From: Pegea sp. RAD2-039
Taxonomy: Eukaryota; Chordata; Thaliacea; Salpida; Salpidae
DNA length: 64,000 nt
Reading direction: 5' to 3'
Assembly: GCA_034620365.1 (NCBI GenBank)
Contig: JAQGEQ010000290.1
Span: 124,001 to 188,000, forward strand
Shown: positions 13,397 to 29,859 of the stretch, piece by piece
How the letters are laid out: each line of letters starts with the position of its first letter
Position numbering within the stretch: the stretch's first letter is position 1
Program-made: the position numbers and the translations under genes
Notes under the pieces: model-generated
Database searches by the model: none
Seen by the model: the letters and a program-made list of their open reading frames with translations, nothing else
What the model was told of the DNA's origin: nothing

Positions 13397-15645
13397 TTAT
13401 TTAGCATCGTATCTGATCATGGTTTGATAAAAGCAGCCACCTGTAGCACTCATCATAGTTGTAAAAATAGTTTCATTGCTCATCAATGGTTGTCTTGAAA
13501 GTACCTGGATACAGTAGAAAGAACTCTGATTAATCAACTTGAATTTCATTAATGATTATGTTACTAAACGACTTATTCGATATTTGGGTCTTTTAAGGAT
13601 ACTTTAGTTAGAAAGAGGATAGAGTAAAACTTGGAATTTCATATTTTTTAGTGTTTGATGTAAGTTTATTTGAGTAACTTCACCTGAAACAGGTTGTTTT
13701 GATCGATGTTTTGTTGGCCAACTTCCTTCATGTATAAAATTCCATCAGTTCGTTTATGATGAGTATCTTGAACAACTTCTGATGGTTCATTATTTGTTTG
13801 TATCACAAACCATCTACAAAATAAATATTTGAGATTTGAACTGAGAAAACTGTCCAATAAAACTCACGGATGATTAGATTGGTTTCTCATTGGAATTATG
13901 TCAACAACTACTTTAGGATCGCGAACAATAATCACTCCTTGTCCACTTTTAACACCACCAAGAATATAATACATTGGCGCCACTAAAGGTTTAGTTTGAA
14001 GCATACTTAGAGCTTCTTCATATGTTGTGGCTTCTTCTAAAAGCTTTTTGTAAAAATGAAGATCATATCGAGCTTGTGATTAAGAGTTGAACAACTTTTA
14101 CCTTTCGTAATGCAATAGCGTTTAGTTCGGATTCACGAAGAGTTTTTTCGGAATTTTTAGGTTCATAATCTGTGTCTCTTTGGTTTGCAGTGATTGTAAA
14201 AGCGTTTGGTCTTTCACCAGTGATTAGTCCAACGTAACCAATAATTGTTGTTCCTTTGTATAAAGTCTAAAATGTTACAATAGAAGTTACATTAGTTCGA
14301 TTTAGAACTTTTCTAGGTTTTGCAGTTTTTGTTCAAATAAAGAAAAAAGTTCCCAGACTTCTTCGTTTCTTTGAAAGTCGACATCAATAACAAGATTACG
14401 AAGGAATTGCGCTCCGTAGTAATCATAATTTCTTCCATGAAATAAGTCTTCACCCAAAGTTTCTACTAATATACTTGTAGCTGCCCGATTTTTCGTATGA
14501 AACCTAAAAAATTTATTTTATTCAAAAATTAGTTTCTAGATAAGATCGTTATTTTTCAAATTACGATAAAGCAACAAAACTGCTCAAAATTTTCACTGAT
14601 TCGATGAAAATGTTTTCTCTTAGATTTTATCTATTAAAATTTGTATAAAATATTTGATTCAGATTTAAAGTTTACTTTGTCAGAATCTAAAAGTTTTTCA
14701 ATCATATTTTTTGTAATAAAAAAAGTATCTTAAAATGTTTAGAAATATTTTTGAGATTTTCTTTCTAATTTCTTTTTACTAAGAGTTTGACAAATATTTT
14801 GACAACAAAAAATGCGTTTTATCAAAAAAAGCTCAACAAAGCTGGCAATAAAAATCAATTATTTTTTAGTATTAATAAAATTAATTTATGTTTATAAATA
14901 ATCAGTTACCTCGTCTTAGAAGTGTTGTAGGCTGTTAAATCATACACTATATTTATCAGTAACACATCGCTAAAATCAATCTGTAATCCCTTGCTTAAAC
15001 CTCTCATCTCATCAGCAACTTCATCACCAAATAGAAGATTAGCATAAATTTTTAATACATCGATAAATTTTGTCACTTCTGTAGGATCAGCTAGAACTTT
15101 ACTGCAAAGCAAAGTCTTAAAAATGTATCAATAATTACAAAAGCAACAAACATAAGTGTTTCATTCAACCATCTAGACAATTTTGGTCCATCATAGTTAG
15201 CAGCGATTTGTTGCCATCTGTAGATACAAGTTGAAGAAATTGATTAAAGTTTCAACATTTTTATCAAATCAGTTGAAATTGTTACTTCTTACCTTTCAAT
15301 GGGTGCTCTATCAAGATTGACAACATATTTAGGAGCAGCCACAGGGATAGGAGATTTAGATTCGTTAAAAGCTTCCGCAATATTATCTTGCCATCTAAAA
15401 AGTTTATTAAACTAAATGAAAAATGATTTGAAACGGAAATATTCAAAATTTTGGGTTATTTCAGCAAACTGATTCTGTAAACTTTTTGTGAACCTTTTAT
15501 AAGATGAATCGGCTAGCTCTTCAGCAAACTTAGCGTTAGTATCTAGTTTGTGATTTTTCACAGTATAATGTACTCCATAAGAGAATACCCCAACTATGAA
15601 AAGTATCATTGCCAAAAGACCGGCCTTTTTCTCTGCTTCAGCCAT
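13397..15645 (-). CDS. N-acylethanolamine acid amidase / acid ceramidase-like protein, nucleophile Cys apparently replaced
   Basis: Nine-exon model in transcription order: 15645-15470, 15394-15293, 15217-15152, 15101-14910, 14503-14359, 14266-14102, 14043-13868, 13813-13684, 13504-13397; 419 aa, all phases consistent. The N-terminus has one hydrophobic segment (about residues 9-30), probably a signal anchor. The order then follows human NAAA: PKYVVNLDRAP-ERW near the amino end, ADEMRGLSKGL, HGRNYDY, GTTIIGYVGL-TGERP, YYILGG, and a QTNNEP segment. NAAA and acid ceramidase are lysosomal N-terminal-nucleophile hydrolases that self-cleave before a Cys in a CTSI motif. Here the aligned motif reads RAATSILVE, with Ala (GCT) where Cys is expected, while the catalytic Arg and Asp (R and D of HGRN-D) and the later Asn are kept. 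I infer an inactive or altered family member. The first donor (15470) is the least certain splice site. Confidence 0.8.
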
Positions 15646-18600
15646 TATATCTTCTCAAAACCTACTCATAAATGTCAATAGAATATAAAACAGAAATAGT
15701 TATATGTAGGTAAATGATTAAAAACCTAAAGTATTAGTTTGTAGGTATATCATCCAAACTAAAAGTAGAAATATGAACAGTTTTACTTGCTTAGTTAGTG
15801 TTCTGTAGTTCAGAAGGTTTATTCAGTAGTTTGAAAATCATTTTTTCAGCCTTCTTTTTATATGTTGTTAGAGAGTAAGCAATCTTATAATTTCCTAATT
15901 TATTTTAGCTAATAGATATTACAAAGTGAAAATAATAATGAAGAAAAAAGACTTACAAATAAAAAAGTTTGAAATTTATTTATATTTTTTATATTAAGAA
16001 AATGTTTTGATTTGACAATTCATTTACAGAAATGGTGTATTTTACGAAACAGACATTAATAATTCGATTTTTATAGATTTTCTAAAAAAATTATTCAAAG
16101 TAACAACACCAAAATTAAAAGCTTCATAAAACTAAACTTTGTTTAATCGGTTTCAGTTGTATATGAAAAAAAATATTAGATCACTTTTAAAATGATCAAT
16201 TTGAAATAGTATTGTTGAATCTATAAAATAAATTAAAATTTACATTCTTTTGTTTAAATTAAAGCTTTTCAAAAACTTTAAACACAATGTTATGTGAAGG
16301 GGTTACTCTTTTAATTAAAAAGTTGTTATTTTTTATACAAAAGAAGACAATAAAATATATTGAAAATTTATTACTTTGAAATAAATTCCAAATTCTTTAA
16401 ATATTTCCAATCATTCAGTATTTTAAAAATCTTAAAACGAATTTTGGTAATTGGAAGGATATCGCAGCAAATCGCTCCGAATGGAGTTTTCCGCAAACGA
16501 TTGAAGGATTGATTAGAAATACCAACTTTAAAGAAAATAAAGAAACCCTAAAAGTTTTACTTTTCCATTCCATTGTGTCTTGCTTGATAAGCTCCTCTGC
16601 ATGTTATTTCTCTAGTGAAAAAATCTTTCGATATAACATTCAAAAATAAGATTTTTCTAATTAATTTTTCAATTTAGATTTTTAACATTTTCTTGACTAT
16701 TCTTTACAGCCGCAAGCTATCCATAAACAATCTGTTGATGATTTTACCACTTTTGATATAAAATATTGAAATTGAAAATATTAAGTGATGTGATCTTTTG
16801 TTTAAACTCACTTTGAAATCGTCATCAGGACGTGTAAGAATATACGTGAAGTAAATAATCTTAAAAAGAAGATAATGAATTGATCATTTTATTTAAATGC
16901 ATTAAAATCTTTATATTGTTAGAAATGTACGAAATATAAACAATATGTTTAAGATACAAAGTTTTAAATATTTGTTGATGTAAGTGATTACTTATTAGTA
17001 GATTTCCTACATTATGGAAAATACTAATTACTTTATTAAATATTTCATTCTGTTGTAGCAAAGGAAAAAAGCAGGGATCTTAACAAATAACGGTTCAGTT
17101 TTGTTTTAAATTTGTGAAAATACTGAATATAGGTTAATATTGTAAAAGAACTCTAAATAATATTAGTACAAGATTCTTTTAAATTCACTTCATTTGATTC
17201 AAAGATTCTTTGTAGTGGTATTTTTGGAAGCAAAATCTGGACGTAAACTAATTTCATAAATGCAAACGCCTTCATAAATCAATTATGGAAAGATAAATTA
17301 TTTATTTTAGAACTTTGTATTTCAAATGAAGCAATTTTTTAAAGTATTTCATATTTCTATAAAACAAAAGACATTATCTAACAAATAGTTTGTAATTTCT
17401 GATAAAGTGGACCGCAAACTTTTACTAATTTACTTTAACTTGAAAAGATAGCATAGCCTGTGCAAGAACGTGATATCAATTTTGATCTATAGTAAAATCT
17501 TTCTGAATAACAAAAACAGCTCAGTCGAAAAATATTACAGTTACTTCATCTTCTAAGGTTGCTTCTAGGGTTACTATATTTTCTAACACTTTAGTTATCG
17601 ATTTATTCATGTTTAAGTGAGTTTTATTGTTTTGAAAACAAAAGGAATGAATTTTTTGAGAAAATACAAACTATAGCTTATAATCAACTAGCTATTTATT
17701 TAATTAAAGACACCCACGAATTTACAAGCCTAAGGGCTTGAAAATATCTAAGTTGGAAAAGTTTAACAATATTTCTTACATACATTTTGTTTGAAAATTA
17801 CATATGCTGATTATTCACAGCAAAATGTTTAATAGTTTCAATTGATGATTCTGTGAAAAGAAATACCGATAAATAATAGCTTCAATCTCTATGTACACGC
17901 AAGACACATCTATCGACCGATACTTGAATAAATCATGATAATGTGAATCTAAAAAAAAAATCCAGAATATTTGTGTCATAAAATATCTGTTAATTATTTT
18001 CAATAATCAGATAATTGATAAATATATAAATAATAAAGCATTAAATGAAATTTATAATATGCGTTTCAAACAGCCTGTTAATTATAGCTGATCTTTTCAT
18101 TGTAAACGCTATAAATATTTTATTAAAAAAAAGAGGAAGTATTTTTATAAATTGATCTCTTGTGACGTAAACCTTATTTTACTAGAATTTAAAGAAAAAG
18201 TGTTATTTGGACAATTTAACATTTTTTAGGAGTTGACGTATCAAAGGTAGTTGTTTACATTTGCCATAAGCGAACAATTGTATTTTAATTTGTGAAAAAA
18301 TGGAATTCTATTATCTAAATAACATCAAAATTTGTTTGATTCTAAGTTATAATTTATCTGTTTGTGAAAAGTTGTTCTTATTTTGGGTAAACTGCATTTG
18401 GTGGTTGTTATTTGACAAGTCATTTTTTAGATGTCATTTATGTTGCTTTCTGATAAAGTTTTGTTTTGATTTTTATGTAAAAATTTATTTTATAAAATAA
18501 TTTGTAACTAATCTAAAATCTTAAAACACTAAATCAAACTGTGGCTAACAGGCTTATAAGTATTTTTTTCAAAAAATATTTTTTTATGCTTTAAATATAA

Positions 18601-18794
18601 GTTTTATGGAAAGCAGTTTTAATTTTATATTGAATAAACAAATTTATGGTATAATAGACTTAAAACAAGTTTTTTTGTAAAAGATTACATTTATATTTGT
18701 TAAATAAATTTTTAGGAAAGTTTTTATATTATTTCAACCTACTAATTTCATTTACTACAGGCTTTTTGCTATTTTTATTTTTGTTATTTTTGCG
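15646..18794. other. Intergenic, AT-rich, no gene seen
   Basis: Divergent interval between the amidase (-) and UBE2K (+), presumably holding both promoters. A CATTTACTACAG acceptor-like site lies about 33 bp before the UBE2K ATG, so a 5' UTR intron is possible. No other gene recognised. Confidence 0.5.
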
Positions 18795-20435
18795 ATGAGT
18801 TATTCCAGTATTGCTTGTACAAGGGTCCAAAGGGAATTAAAAGATATTGAATCTGAGGTGAATTCCATAAATTATTAAATTTGTAAACAAAAATATTTGT
18901 ATTTATAGTAAACATTATTTGTTATTTAGTATTTTTGGAAAATAAGACTTAATATTTCTAATTTTAAATTTAATATTATTTTTTTAGAAACATTCTTCTA
19001 ATAACTTTAAAGTAGAGTTAGTCAATAATCAATTGAATCAACTTACTGGTGAGATAGCTGGCCCACCTGGAACTCCATATGAAGGTTTGGTAAAATAATT
19101 TCAATTTTTAATTATCAGAAGTATAATTGGATCAAAAGATTTTTAAAAATATTAAAAGTTTCTTTTTGGTTTAGTATTATATGAAATAAATATATATAAT
19201 TTTAATTATTTAATTTGTATAGTTTTATGTGTATGTTCTTTAAGTTGGTTACAAATAATATTTATCAAAATTAATTTTGTAGATTCAATTATTTTTTGGT
19301 CTATAGATTTTGAATTATAAAATTTGATTGTAATGATTATATAAAAGCTTTTTATATGTTTAAGATGTCTACTTAAATCACTTTTTAAAGTTCTTCAAGC
19401 TGTTGGCTTCTGTAAATTCATTTCTTTTCTACAACTTCTAACAAGAAGTTGCCAGTTTTTCAGAATTATTCAAATTAAAGAAATAAAGTGACCAGTAAAA
19501 TTATCTTCTTTGATTTTGTGTCATTTTTTGATTACCTATAAGGTCCATAACATGTCCAAGGGTACTTTAAATACTTTGTTGATGTAAAGATTACAAACTA
19601 TAAAATATTTTATTCGAGTCTTACGTAACAGCATCCACCCTACTTTAGGTATCTGCCTGGAAAAATGTTTGTATCAAATGTTAATTTGAAAATATAGTTC
19701 CAAAAGTTAAAGATTTTGAGATGGCTGTTCACTTTCATTAAGATAAAAGAAAGGTTTTCATTGAACTGAAATATATTTGTAGTTATACTTTTTCATCAAC
19801 TTTGATTTGATGTTAACTGTTAAAGGTGGAACATACAAACTGAACATTGAAATCCCGGATACATATCCATTCAATCCACCAAAAGTAAAGTTCTGTACTA
19901 AGATTTGGCATCCGAATATAAGCTCAGTTACTGGAGCTATATGTCTTGACATTCTAAAAGATAATTGGTAAGTATAAGTAGATACAAAGCTGTTAAGATC
20001 CTCTGAAACTCTTACAGGGCCGCAGCTCTTACCTTGAGAACTGTTCTTCTGTCTCTTCAAGCTCTCTTGTCATCTCCTGAACCTGATGACCCTCAAGACG
20101 CAGTTGTTGCTGGCCAATTTAAAAGAAATCAGCAAATATTTACAAGAACTGCTCGATTTTGGGCTATTAAATACGCACGTGGTATTTACTAATTAAATCT
20201 GCTGTCAGATTTCATTTTAAATTAGAAATGTTTCAGCTAATAAAGATTCTTGTGACTTAACCTGTGAAAATATGATTTATAAAATTATTGACATGGGGTT
20301 TTCTGAGGTACGGAATCTATTTGTTGATAAAACTTTTTATAATTAAAGATATATTTTCAGAGTGATGCTATTCAAGCTTTATCTAAGCAATCTTGGAGTT
20401 TAGAGAGAGCTATACAGGACTTGACTACTCGATAA
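18795..20435 (+). CDS. UBE2K: Ubiquitin-conjugating enzyme E2 K type (UBC fold plus C-terminal UBA)
   Basis: Six exons: 18795-18857, 18988-19084, 19826-19967, 20018-20181, 20237-20307, 20361-20435; 203 aa, close to human UBE2K (200 aa), with consistent phases. E2 enzymes carry ubiquitin as a thioester and pass it to substrates with an E3; UBE2K builds Lys48-linked chains. Visible landmarks: [32 protein letters not shown], the active-site Cys in TGAICLDIL, and [16 protein letters not shown]. The last two exons encode a UBA domain ([12 protein letters not shown], then ALSKQSW), the hallmark that separates UBE2K from other E2s. Intron 2 is the largest (741 nt); introns 3, 4 and 5 are about 50 nt. 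The start is the first ATG giving a normal-length N-terminus. Confidence 0.93.
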
Positions 20436-22984
20436 TTATCATCTTAAACTTTTTGTAATTACTTCAAATACTCTATTCGTAAACAGGCCTTATATGACGC
20501 TCATAAAAACTTCTTGGCAATATTTAATTATATGGTTTTGGCAAATGTATATTTTTTCATAATTAATGTACTGGCTAGCTATCATGCTGTTGATAGTTTG
20601 GTTTAAAATCTACTAACACTTCTATTTCCCACTTAAATTTATTAAGATTTCTGTTTGAATAAAATACAAAAAGTTGCAAAATAAAACATGGACAATTTTT
20701 GTACTTTTGATTGTGAGCTTTTAGAAACTGATTTGCTATTTTGATTTTAGCTTCAATGAACAATAAATGCTTTTTAATTACTTCAATCAAAACTTTTGTA
20801 AATTTGTTTATTAAAGTAAAAATTTGATTATAGTTTTACAAAAAATTGAATTAAACAATAAATTTTACAAAGATTGATTATTATTTCAAAAAGGGTTTTA
20901 GATAAGTACGAATAGTTAGAAATATATAAAGTTCTTACAAATAAATGTCTGATATTTTATCAAAATGTGTAGCAGCCTTAAAGACTTTCCACAAATATTT
21001 AATTTTGTTCTTAAACCATAAATATAAGTTTTGGGTGTAAGACAAGTCCTGTTTCGGTTTTGTTGCAAGTAAAGTTTCTGAATAAACCTAATCGATCTTT
21101 CAATAAATATTTACTTTAGTTAACTCTATCTTTCTATTAATAGTTTAAAATCTATGAAATTTATTTGAAAGTTTAGATTTGCGAACATTTCAGTTAAACT
21201 TTAAATTATAAAAGCAATTACTTTATGCTAGTTGCACATGTATTCTATTACATGCTGTAAAATCATTTGCATGTAATCAAATAGCATAATAGAATGAGGA
21301 TTTAAACAGTTCGTTAAAATTTCGTAAAGTTACAAAATTTCGTAAAAGTTTCCTCCTAAAAATGTTTTCTTACTTAATAAACTGATTTTTATTTGAACTT
21401 GCATTTTGTACAATTATATAGAAACTTGAATAATAGAGTTAAATTGAAAGATAAAACACTTGTCAAAGATATTTTAGTTTTAGTAAATTAAAATTAATTC
21501 GTAACTTAAATGCCATACGAGAAATGACAATTTTTTGTTAAGTGTTGTTCTAAAAGAAAATGTAAAAATTTTACTAAAGTTGTTAAAATACATGGAAACA
21601 TAATTTTAAATAAGATGTATATTTTGTGAACGTAATTTTTTTCTTTTTAAAAAAGCAAAATTTGAAGATAAAACTAATTTTATTAAAAGACTCAAAGCTC
21701 AACATGATGAAAGAATAATAACAACAACAATAATAAACAACCTTATTTACCAAAAATTTACTTGCTTTGAAAGCAGCTAGTTTTAACACTATTATTTCAC
21801 TTTATTTTCTAAATCCTAAATTTTCTATGTAAACAATACAAAGTTTTTGTTTCAAATCTTTTACATAAGTTTCAAAACTTAAAATTTTTATCATTAAAAC
21901 TAAATAAGTTTTTATTACTTAACATTTTATATTTTTTTGAAATTTAACATCCTGTACTAAAAAAAAATAAGTAAAAGCTACGAAAGACACATTTTTGAAA
22001 TCATACATCAACAAGAAAAGTTAAGTTAGAAGTGAATTATTATCATTATTAATAACATAGAACGCAATTAGCTTAATACAATGTTTAACTAGAAAAAATA
22101 CAATTTGACGATTAATTAAAAGATTGAATTTTAGTAACATGCTGAAATAAATGTCAGTTTAAACAAAACAATATTTAAAAGAAAATAAACAAAAATATAC
22201 ATTACGAAATTTAAAAACAAGAGTCAGAGTACATTTAATTTGTTGCTTAAACATTTGAATATTTATATTTAAAAGTTGCAAAAAACACATTACTTGACCA
22301 AAACAACTCGTGGTGGACAGACAGACTTAGCAAGTCGAGTGTTCATTTGAAATAGAATATACAATTTGCTACTTCTTAAGATCATTTAAAAATATTTTTT
22401 AATTTTTTGACTCATTAATTCATTTTTAGTTATTTGAATTTATTTACTTAACTTGTACTTTAATCAACTTAAAACAAGTTTATTATAATTTATAAATCTA
22501 AGAAGAGTTCAGAACATATTGATTTCTATTAGCTATAAACTTAAAAATTTCAACTTCTAACTGTTTGAAAGTTTTAATTAATCTAATTCTTCAAACTGAT
22601 TCGTAAGTGAAGCTTTATCTTTTTTTAGACTGTCTTGAAAATAAAAATAACTAAAAATAAATTTAAAAAATATAAATGGAAGCGAGTAAATGTTTACTCT
22701 GGATGAGTTGAAGGAAATAATCAGAGATTATTAATTAGTTAACTCGTATTAAGAAAAAATGTTAGTCAGTTGGTATAAAAGATATGACGAAGAACAGAAG
22801 TTGAAGAATGGAATAAATGAAATTGAAAGTGTTCCGAAACTTAAGAAGTATATCAATGGTATAAACAGCATTCATCAGATGATTGCTAATAATGGCAAGC
22901 ACTCTGTTTTGTTTCATGTTGACTCCTTGGTAAATCAAGGGTTGGATAAATTAAAGTTTCTTAAAAGATAAAAACTTGACTACA
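20436..22984. other. Intergenic, AT-rich, no clear gene
   Basis: Mostly low-complexity DNA. An open frame at 22759-22971 (70 aa, starting MLVSWYKRYDEEQK) has better codon balance than its surroundings but matches no family I recognise. It sits immediately before a SINE-like element and may be transposon debris. Around 21250-21290 there is a small nested inverted repeat (TATTCTATTACATG and its imperfect complement). Confidence 0.45.
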
Positions 22985-23340
22985 AAAGTTCATCTGTGTG
23001 GTACAACCACACCTAACTACTAAGCGGGAGGTTTCGGTTTCGAGCCCAAGTGGACACATATTTGCGATGAGAAAAAGTCCATATAAAACCCGGGTAGAAG
23101 GGTCCGTGAGTCTGGTTAATGACAACACTTCTAGGAGACGCAAAACTCCAAATTCAAAGTCGGAGTTGGAGCTCCGTAGGCAGTTTGTCACTTTACTCAT
23201 TGGCAGCTCCTGTGACGTCAGCAGGGAACAAATGCAGCAATCCGTCTATTCTTCTAGATAACCTTATTGGCGTTGAGAAAGGAATCCTGCTGCATGGGCA
23301 ACAACTGGGTTTTCATAATTTCTGTCCTGGTATATAAGCT
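22985..23340 (+). mobile_element. SINE-like element with degenerate tRNA-derived head
   Basis: A sharply bounded island of higher GC in AT-rich DNA. Its first about 65 bp resemble the tRNA-like head of the SINE at 31237-31440 read in the opposite orientation: ACCACACCTAACTACTAAG followed by GGTTTCGAGCCCAAGTGG, a B-box-like word with one extra T. The body downstream differs and lacks the LINE tail seen in the other copy, so this may be another SINE family or a fusion. Several overlapping open frames inside it are not genes. Confidence 0.55.
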
Positions 23341-23635
23341 TAGTTGTTCTCGTTAAAACAACATTTTGATTTTATTTCACAAACAATTTTTAACTTGTTT
23401 GTATATTTATTGTAAATGACAAAAAAAATGGCCACCTATGTTTAAGATATTGAATAAATTTATTTTTTGATTCTGTTTTCACTCCTTTTATTTTGGGCAT
23501 TTCTTGGGATTATTTCAAGATTAAGTTTCTATTTCTTTTATGTAATAAAGTGCTTGAAAAGTTTTTTGAATAAAACAATTCTTTAAAGATTCTTTTTTAT
23601 AAATCTGAAACTTAGGAATTATTTATTTATTTTTA

Positions 23636-24690
23636 TTTATTACAATAAATGTGAAGGAGGGTGCCTAAAGAGAGCACCTCTCGCTAACACACATTCTCAC
23701 AACTTAGATCTATTTGACGTGTAAACGAAAAAGTATATGACAATGAAGAATTGCACAGAATCATAGTATTGTAAAAGAGAAAAATTCACAGTTTAGAAAT
23801 GGCAATGTTGGCGATATTATAACAATTCAGCTTTTTCTTGAACAGCATAAGTGATTTTGACATGACAATCTCTGATGGCAGATTGTTCCATGTACTGATT
23901 GTGCGGTATGAGAAAAAACTTAATCTGGTTAACGTAGCTGGTGAAGTGGGCTTATTAAGATGTAATTTATGTCTTCTAAGTTGATATAACTTGAGGGAGG
24001 GACTAATGGAGAAAAAGTCATCAAACTGAAGATCAATTAGGTTGTGAATAATTTTAAAAATCAGAATAAGGTCGTATTTAATTCTTCGGATTTCCAAAGT
24101 ATCTAGATTGAAGAAGCTGAGACGATGCTTATAACTCTCGTATTTGATATTAAGTTTCCTGCAAACCAATCTCTTAAATTTTGCCTGAACAGATTCGATT
24201 TTTCTGATATCACCAACTTGATATGGCATCCATGCACTCACATTGTATTCAAGAGTAGGGCGTATGTACAGTTTGAAAAGGTTCACGTAAAACCATGGAT
24301 TTTTAGAATTAAAAGTCTTTATGATGAGGTGGACAAGCCTGATAGATTTTCCAAAGATTCTGGAAACATAACTGTGCCATTTGAAGTCAGATGTCAGAGT
24401 AATGCCGAGGTCTATGACTGAGGATACTCGTTCAAGAATAGATCCATTGATGTAGTATTGGTTGCTGAAGTTGGCAGCTGGCTTACGGGAGAATGTTATA
24501 ACTTCAGACTTTGTTGGCTGGATTTTAAGTTGCCAATTCGCAGACCAGTTTTCTACAATATTAAGTGCAGTTTGGAGTTTTGAGTGAGAACCAGATAATA
24601 GCTTGATGTCGTCTGCATACACAAACACACTGACATTGTCTACTGTTATTAGTCTTCTGATGAGGTCTTCAATGAAATTGTTTATGAATA
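23636..24690 (-). mobile_element. 5'-truncated non-LTR retrotransposon (reverse transcriptase C-terminus plus 3' UTR)
   Basis: An open frame of about 300 codons runs from about 24690 to a stop at 23786. It begins just before the RT catalytic box FVYADDIKLL and continues with the fingers/thumb pattern typical of jockey/CR1/L2-like elements (SNQYYINGS, then LGITLTSDFKWHSYV, then LEYNVSAWMPY). The 3' UTR (23785-23640) ends in a conserved tail that can form a GGTGC/GCACC hairpin, followed by ATAAATAAATAA repeats. 5' truncation and an A/T-rich microsatellite tail are typical of target-primed reverse transcription. The long intact frame suggests a fairly young insertion. The endonuclease domain and RT amino end are missing. 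Confidence 0.88.
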
Positions 24691-27138
24691 ATATTTATTA
24701 TGAAATAATAAATTAAAGAAAGTGTTCAGTATATTAAGTTTCATATAAAGTTCTTAATTATTTTTAAACTGTATAAGCAAATTAGTTTTATTACAGTATG
24801 CTATTAAGAAATACTGTTTGAAGAGAATTTACAAGAATTGAAAATTGTTTTTTAAAAACAAAAATATTTATCAAAAACCAAAGATGTTTTTTTGAAACAA
24901 TTGTGTAAAAAACAAAAGTTTGTATTTAGTCTACCCAGTTTAACAATAATAAATTATAAATTTTCTTGAAAAAAAAAGTTCTTATGTTTGTAAAGAAACC
25001 TTCGGTAGGCGACTGCAAGCTTCAAAAAGTAGTGCTGGACAACTTTCCGTGTTTTAACATTTTTTTTTGAGCTTTATTGAGTATCAGAGTTCTTAAAATC
25101 ATAATGGCACACCTCTACAACTGATAACTTTTAAACTTTTATGCTTTAAGCCAAGCTTATATAGAGTTAAGCTAGTTTGAAATATGTTTGGTTCTGTCAT
25201 AAAAATTAGTATAAATTTATTACTATTACTTTCTTTCTAAATTTACAATATATTGAAAAACTACGGATTATAAGTCTAATCATTCTACAGTTATTATAGA
25301 GTTTGCTCAAGTAGAAAAAGTTGTTCTTTTTGCTTATTTCAATAATAATAATTGTACTTTGTTTATTAAGCCGATTTATAAAACCTTAAATATATAAACT
25401 TATAAATCGATAATTTCAACAATCCTTAGCTAAAAAGTTTTATTTTTTTGTATATAAAGTTTGTACGAAATTGACAAAAAAAAATCTATTTTTTTGATAC
25501 TAAAGTAAATTTTATTTTATAAACATTAAATAATATCCTTAGAATTATTTTGTCTTTTTAGCATTTAGAGATTACTTATTTAAATACACTGTTTTCTTAA
25601 AAGGGGGTTATGGCTTTCTAATTTTTGGGTTCGCCCTTTGGTTCTAAATTCAGAAAGTATTTGAATATTAAAAACGTTGCAAAATTCGGGTATGCTAAAA
25701 TTAAAAAATATAAATTTTAGATTAAGAATTAGTATTTTAACTGAATTATAACCCAACATTATGGTTTTTATTAAAAACATTTACTAAATATCATTTGTTA
25801 ACGTATTGTTTATTTGTTTGAAATATCAAAATTTAATATTTATACAAAAAATTTCACATTTTTGTTGAGCGATTTAAATATACATTTTAATGTGGAAATA
25901 AATCTGACAATTTAAAAAAGTTATTAAAGTTAAATTATGTGAGAACTTTAAATTTGAATATTGTTTTTTTTATAATTTTAACCTTTTTTCTATTTTTTAA
26001 ATAAAGTATATAAAAATAAATATTTGAAAGTAATTATAATTTTTACTATATATTGACTTTTTGAAGTTATATTTTCTTAGACTAGTTCATGACTTAAATC
26101 TAGTAAACTTTTGATGGTTTCTTGAGCTAAATACTTAGATTTAATTTTGTTAAAATTATACTGAAACTTTTAGTAGCTATTTTAATTCTCAAATTGTATG
26201 CTTGTTTATTTGGTTATATTTTTTGTTTTTATTTATTTAAATCTTTAGAAATAACGTTTTTTTCTAATTTTAAAATCTTATAATATAAATATTTGAAATA
26301 TTTATCCAAATAAAACTTATTTTTTATCATATAAGGAAAATCTTAGCAGATAAATTGTATATTAAAAATATATAATATTTAATTAAATATAAATTATTTT
26401 TTTGCAAAAAACTAGTCAATAGAGTATAAAGTTAATATTTCTAATATATTTTTTAATTAATAAAGGTATATTTTTCTTAAAAAAGTTTTGTTAAAGGAAC
26501 TTATTTTTTTAATATCACAATTTAAAAATATTTGGGTTAAATTTGTAGATTACATCAGATTACAAATTCATTAATTTTAAGATAAAAAATTGACTCCAGC
26601 ATTACAAAATTAAATTTTCTTTTTTAGTATCAAAAAAATGATTTATAAAATTTTATTTATTAACAATTATATGTATATTTAAATCTGCTTATTTATGAAT
26701 GATTTCATAAATTATATACATATATATACTTTCTTATAGCTCATATACTTTCTCAACAATAGGACATGTTTTTTCAACTAATATTTTTGTTTGAACTATT
26801 TACCCTTATTATAATAATTAAATAAATTTTGTAAGTTTATTTTTACGCTTGGTTTATGCTTTAAAGCTTATATTGTTTTATTTCAAATATTTTGCTTAAT
26901 AATCAAGTTTTTATGTTATTTTTTGAATAATAGCTTATAATTTTTGTTTAAATATAATAAAGTTCTAACTTTTTAGATAAAAATAAGCTAATTATGATAT
27001 TAAATATAGGTCTGTTTATAATTATTTATATTATTTATCCTTGACTTATATTTAAAATTTATTTTTTTCTTAATGCTAGGCGTCAGTTTATTTCAATTGT
27101 TGACTTGATAAGTTTGATTTTTCATTGATATTTCTATA
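24691..27138. other. Intergenic, extremely AT-rich, no gene seen
   Basis: Long AT runs, among the poorest GC content of the window. Upstream flank of the aPKC gene; no exon or RNA recognised. Confidence 0.6.

Positions 27139-29859
<2,721 letters not shown>

Noticed and set aside
22998-23337. Overlapping open frames on both strands
   Set aside because: They lie within a SINE-like element and show no protein family features.
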